Below are positions 61,314 to 64,000 of a DNA stretch of 64,000 nucleotides, one piece after another. The translations under genes were made by a program, and so were the position numbers. Below the pieces are notes generated by a model. That model worked only from the letters and a program-made list of their open reading frames with translations, was not told the origin of the DNA and did no database searches. How positions within the stretch are numbered: the stretch's first letter is position 1; the number at the start of each line of letters is the position of its first letter. Origin of the DNA: Candidatus Halobonum tyrrellensis G22 (GTDB lineage Archaea > Halobacteriota > Halobacteria > Halobacteriales > Haloferacaceae); NCBI RefSeq assembly GCF_000495475.1, contig NZ_ASGZ01000070.1:1-64000 (forward strand), given 5' to 3'.

Positions 61314-61715
61314 ATGTCCAACCGTGGACCACCGAGCGACGACCCGGACATCGGATCACTCATAACGAAACTGAACCGAATCGAAGATACAGTCAGGGAA
61401 GTCGAATTGAGTGTCGAGACGCTTGAATCAAGGCAGGATCAGATCATTTCCGTGATGAAGGATAACGACAACCTCAGGTTTGAGTTGACCCCTCCTAGTA
61501 CGAGTAATGACGAGGATGAGAACGGGGATGAAACGGATCCTGACGACGGCGATAGAAACGGTGAGAATAGCGGCGAAGACGAAGCAGATGAGAACGGGAC
61601 AGCGAATGAGAGCGAAGACGATGACGGTTCGGCTGACAATGCCGACTTGCAGGACGTCGTTGACGCAATCAACAACCTCAGCGATACACTAGACGATGTC
61701 AAGGACACACTGTAA
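61314..61715 (+). CDS. Acidic coiled-coil protein
   Basis: 133 residues. A helical N-terminus (SLITKLNRIEDTVREVELSV) is followed by an acidic low-complexity stretch (about 62-108, Asp/Glu/Asn) and a second helix (LQDVVDAINNLSDTLDDVKD). It may oligomerise by coiled coil. No family recognised. It faces the membrane protein gene at 62350 tail to tail, six bases apart. Confidence 0.65.
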   Translation: MSNRGPPSDDPDIGSLITKLNRIEDTVREVELSVETLESRQDQIISVMKDNDNLRFELTPPSTSNDEDENGDETDPDDGDRNGENSGEDEADENGTANESEDDDGSADNADLQDVVDAINNLSDTLDDVKDTL

Positions 61716-61720
61716 AGGCT

Positions 61721-62350
61721 TCAGTTGGAGTGATTCTCGTTATTGAGCTTGTCAAGCGCGTGTGCTTGATAGCAGCTGAGTTCACAAACCTTCTTCATAA
61801 TTTCTTCCCGGTTTTGATTTTTCTCTTCCTCGTCATCACTATGAGTTCGGTAGGAGTACGAAAGATCCTCAATATTCTGAGCGGTACCGTAATAATCCAC
61901 GATCGCTTCAACTTCACACTCGTTTAACATTCCCAGCTGATCACAGTTATTCTCGTACATTGCTGTTGGCACAATGCGACGCATCCGTGCGATTTCGTCA
62001 GCGGTGAACTTGTTTGATATGTTATCAAGATTCTCAACTCCGCTGATCTCTGCTTTAAATGTTGCTCGAATATTATTCACCTGCTGTTCATGTTCTTCTT
62101 GTTGTCGCTGCTGTTCCTCAATGCGGAGTTTTCGAGTTTCATAAACGTACCAACCGGTAAGACCGACCAGAAGGAGCGTCGCTCCGGCTGAGAGTAGTGA
62201 AGTGTAATTGTCGGCGATGCTCGGATTACCATTGCTGAGTGCGTTTATAGTCTGTCCTGATCCATATAATACAATAGCGAACCCAGACAATAACGATATA
62301 ATAGTGATTGCAATGGCGAGTTCTTCTTCCTTGCTTGTTATATTGCACAT
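61721..62350 (-). CDS. Two-helix membrane protein with cytoplasmic domain
   Basis: 209 residues. Membrane helices at about 12-34 (AITIISLLSGFAIVLYGSG) and 48-68 (LLSAGATLLLVGLTGWYVY), then a charged Gln/Glu helix (about 72-92) and a soluble domain with three Cys near residues 133, 142 and 188-192. AT-rich compared with its neighbours, suggesting recent arrival. No family recognised; the plan (short membrane anchor plus cytosolic domain) is also seen in some defence sensors, but no motif supports that here. Confidence 0.7.
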   Translation of the reverse strand: MCNITSKEEELAIAITIISLLSGFAIVLYGSGQTINALSNGNPSIADNYTSLLSAGATLLLVGLTGWYVYETRKLRIEEQQRQQEEHEQQVNNIRATFKAEISGVENLDNISNKFTADEIARMRRIVPTAMYENNCDQLGMLNECEVEAIVDYYGTAQNIEDLSYSYRTHSDDEEEKNQNREEIMKKVCELSCYQAHALDKLNNENHSN

Positions 62351-62580
62351 GGATTTTCCTTTAGTTGCGGGGATAGTCAGATCATTTCTCTACAGCTGGT
62401 AGTCATCTGTGGCCCGAAGAAGTTTACTACGAACTCTTGAATTTACCCCCCAGCTATCATAGCATTTCAAAAGGAACGACGATAGGGTGTAGTAAGCGAA
62501 AGGTGGAGACTGCGCCAACGTCTGGTGACTGATTGATGACGATATCTTGGTTAATATTCCATAGCAAGTCACATACGTTG

Positions 62581-62870
62581 ATGTATGAGGACACGGAGGT
62601 CGACTCGTACGTCGACCGACATCGGGTCGTCGACGACCACGTCATCAACGTCGTCATCCTCCGTGTCCCCGAATCAGAGAAGTACCCCGAGGGGTAGAAG
62701 TACCGGATGCACTTCGGCACCCGCGACGGTGAGACGATCGTTCGGTACGACAACTCTCAAGGGGTCCACGAGCGGCACAGTATCGGCGATGCGGACCCGG
62801 AACACATCGAGTTTCCTGGCCCGACAAACTACTCGCGCGCTTCGAACGCGACGTACGCGAGCATCTGTAG
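62581..62870 (+). pseudogene. Dead TumE-type toxin gene
   Basis: From ATG 62581 the frame encodes VDSYVDRHRVVDDHVINVVIL and RVPESEKYPEG, then a TAG at 62695-62697. After it comes KYRMHFGTRDGETIVRYDN, and near 62818 a frameshift gives DKLLARFERDVREHL and a TAG at 62868. Together this is a full haloarchaeal TumE/DUF6516-type toxin with one nonsense and one frameshift mutation. The intact antitoxin follows 56 bp later. Confidence 0.8.
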
Positions 62871-62926
62871 GCCGCGACGGCCATCCGGCAGCCCACACAG
62901 GGGCAACCCATGCCCAGAGGACCACA

Positions 62927-63340
62927 ATGACCGATGATCCACCCACCACGCTCGTCGTCCGCCTCGAGGAGACTGACGAGTTCTTCGACCAACTCCACGC
63001 AGACGTCGAGGCGATGGAGCAGGGTGAACAGCCCGAACACCCGCACAGTCTCAGCGTTCCAGACTTGGAAGCACTGGAAGACATCTTCACTGAGCGAAAT
63101 CTGGAGTTAGTCCGGGCGATTCGGCATCACGAACCCGAAAGTATGCGTGCGGCCGCTCGACTCGTCGACCGAGACATCAAGAACGTGAGTACGGCACTCA
63201 ATCGACTCGCCGAACTCGGACTCGTCGAGATCGAACAAGATGGCCGCTCGAAGCGTCCCGTCGTGACCTACGACGACATCCGTATCGAGATCAATCTCGA
63301 CGAGTCTGGTGCCGACTCAGAGAGCGCGATCTCGGCCTAG
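62927..63340 (+). CDS. TumA-type antitoxin (HVO_A0114-like DNA-binding protein)
   Basis: 137 residues from ATG 62927 (MTDDPPTTLVVRLEE). The N-terminal half is acidic. The winged HTH spans about 45-110 (LELVRAIRHHEPESMRAAARLVDRDIKNVSTALNRLAELGLV), then DGRSKRPVVTYDDIRIEI. It matches the HVO_A0114-type antitoxins that accompany TumE toxins in haloarchaea. Its toxin upstream is dead, so it survives as an orphan that could still protect against related toxins. Confidence 0.85.
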   Translation: MTDDPPTTLVVRLEETDEFFDQLHADVEAMEQGEQPEHPHSLSVPDLEALEDIFTERNLELVRAIRHHEPESMRAAARLVDRDIKNVSTALNRLAELGLVEIEQDGRSKRPVVTYDDIRIEINLDESGADSESAISA

Positions 63341-63559
63341 TACAGTGTGGACTGCGGAAAAACCGATTCGACGCGACTGCGTCGAATGCCCTTCGTAGCT
63401 ATTCCTTGTGACTAGAACTACTTAAACGAAGGACCACTCGCAAACGACGAGCACGAAGGTATCAAGGTTTCAGTATAGTAATCTCAATATTAGCTCGTTC
63501 CACTCTTTATGCCTCAGATAGAGTTGCCGTCTTTGATATTTTTACTAACGGTATTGTTC

Positions 63560-63769
63560 CTAGGAATCGTTTCTGAGCCGTTTTTCTGTACGCTTGAATG
63601 CTAATCGAAGTTCTTCCTCGTCGTCAAAATCTTCGTCGCTCTGCTTGAGATCGAGTTTCAGGAACGCTGCGACGAAAACTCTCCTCCTTTCGAACCAACA
63701 AAAATAGACGGTTACAAGTTCGCCTGACAACAGTGAACGGGGGTAGTTCTCATCCTTCTCCTGGTGCAT
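63560..63769 (-). CDS. Possible 69-residue protein overlapping helicase end
   Basis: ATG 63769 lies inside the last codons of the helicase-type gene (20-base overlap). The product has a hydrophobic centre (LVTVYFCWFERRRVFVAAFLKL) and an acidic then basic end (EDFDDEEELRLAFKRTEKR). No family recognised. Coupled translation with the gene upstream is possible; it may equally be chance. Confidence 0.45.
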   Translation of the reverse strand: MHQEKDENYPRSLLSGELVTVYFCWFERRRVFVAAFLKLDLKQSDEDFDDEEELRLAFKRTEKRLRNDS

Positions 63770-64000
63770 CTCTGGATATACGACGAAGGCGAAGTCCGTT
63801 CTCGACGAGTTCAAGCACATTATTGCGCTCGAACGACTGAGGGCGGTTCCGATGGGTACACCCGTACTGATACAGACAGCGTGGACACCCATCCGAACAG
63901 TCACACCTAAACTGCGTCGAGATGAGGTCCATTGCGGACTGGAAGTTCTCGAACGCCCCATCCTCTTCTTCGATCAGAAGACGAGAGACGGCCGCACCTC
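63750..64000 (-). CDS. Helicase-type protein C-terminus with zinc motif (partial)
   Basis: The last 83 residues of a gene that continues beyond the right edge. AAVSRLLIEEE, FENFQSAMDLI and CDCSDGCPRCLYQYGC are the four-Cys zinc end (DUF1998/MZB type) found at the C-terminus of MrfA-like DEAD/DEAH helicases and of DrmB-type defence proteins, followed by NRPQSFERNNVLELVENGLRL. Which of these it belongs to cannot be decided without the rest. Confidence 0.75.
   Translation of the reverse strand, partial: GAAVSRLLIEEEDGAFENFQSAMDLISTQFRCDCSDGCPRCLYQYGCTHRNRPQSFERNNVLELVENGLRLRRISRDAPGEG

Noticed and set aside
61439-61708. Ser-rich minus-strand open frame
   Set aside because: Mirror of the acidic repeat in the coiled-coil gene; Ser codons arise from complementing Asp/Glu codons.
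61721-62350. Membrane-bound defence effector
   Set aside because: Topology alone is suggestive, but no nucleotide-binding, nuclease or TIR-type motif is visible.

Overview
The window looks like part of a haloarchaeal secondary replicon (megaplasmid or large integrated conjugative plasmid). Predicted proteins are very acidic, start sites are often leaderless with TTTATC/TTTATA boxes about 25 nt upstream, coding DNA is GC-rich with AT-rich gaps, and the families are haloarchaeal (FilR1-type regulators, Orc1/Cdc6, histone-fold protein, type I-B CRISPR repeat, many small zinc-ribbon proteins). I see no rRNA, tRNA or cas gene.

Layout. 1-400: distal end of a CRISPR array. 0.8-5 kb: an ABC exporter, a TumE-like toxin/HTH pair, transposase debris and a dispersed repeat. 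5-20 kb: a carbohydrate-use region with a Sde182/DUF1593 nucleoside-hydrolase-like protein, a four-gene sugar ABC importer, a GH42 beta-galactosidase and a GH3 protein whose nucleophile position reads Ala. It is followed by a flavin-dependent monooxygenase, and the region is punctuated by one intact tyrosine recombinase and three fragments of its relatives. 20-26 kb: replication and partition core, with an origin of five 21-bp repeats, orc1/cdc6, a 9-bp-period array in front of parA, a ParA partner and a HepT/MntA pair whose MntA lacks one catalytic Asp.

26.4-39.2 kb: the most unusual part. A six-gene block encodes a 1072-aa tubulin-like NTPase with a long coiled coil, a polytopic membrane GTPase, a C-terminally anchored membrane protein, a 930-aa beta-sandwich protein, a small Tat-exported protein and a Gly-rich membrane protein. 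It is flanked by two diverging paralogous FilR1-type regulators and, on the right, a dead IS6-type transposase. I infer a membrane-associated NTP-driven system; its function is unknown.

39.7-44 kb: small DNA-binding proteins (histone-fold, helix-hairpin-helix, PadR), an NAD(P)-binding protein and two more FilR1-like regulators. 44.2-55.7 kb: an archaeal conjugation / type IV secretion operon (pilin-like, VirB6-like, zinc-finger membrane protein, PrgI-like, VirB4 ATPase and a 1490-aa VirD4-like ATPase with extra C-terminal domains). 55.7-57.5 kb: an iteron array and an NrS-1-type primase-polymerase, so a second replication module. 57.5-64 kb: small accessory genes, several broken (frameshifted HTH, zinc ribbon with an in-frame stop, truncated SWIM-like gene, dead TumE toxin beside an intact antitoxin), and at the right edge the C-terminus of a helicase-type protein with a four-Cys zinc motif.

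Two signals recur across the window: paired GTTGGTTAA motifs at four sites, and a shared promoter block (TCGGCGCC followed by GAGGCGC) in front of three small-gene units at 59.2-60.8 kb.
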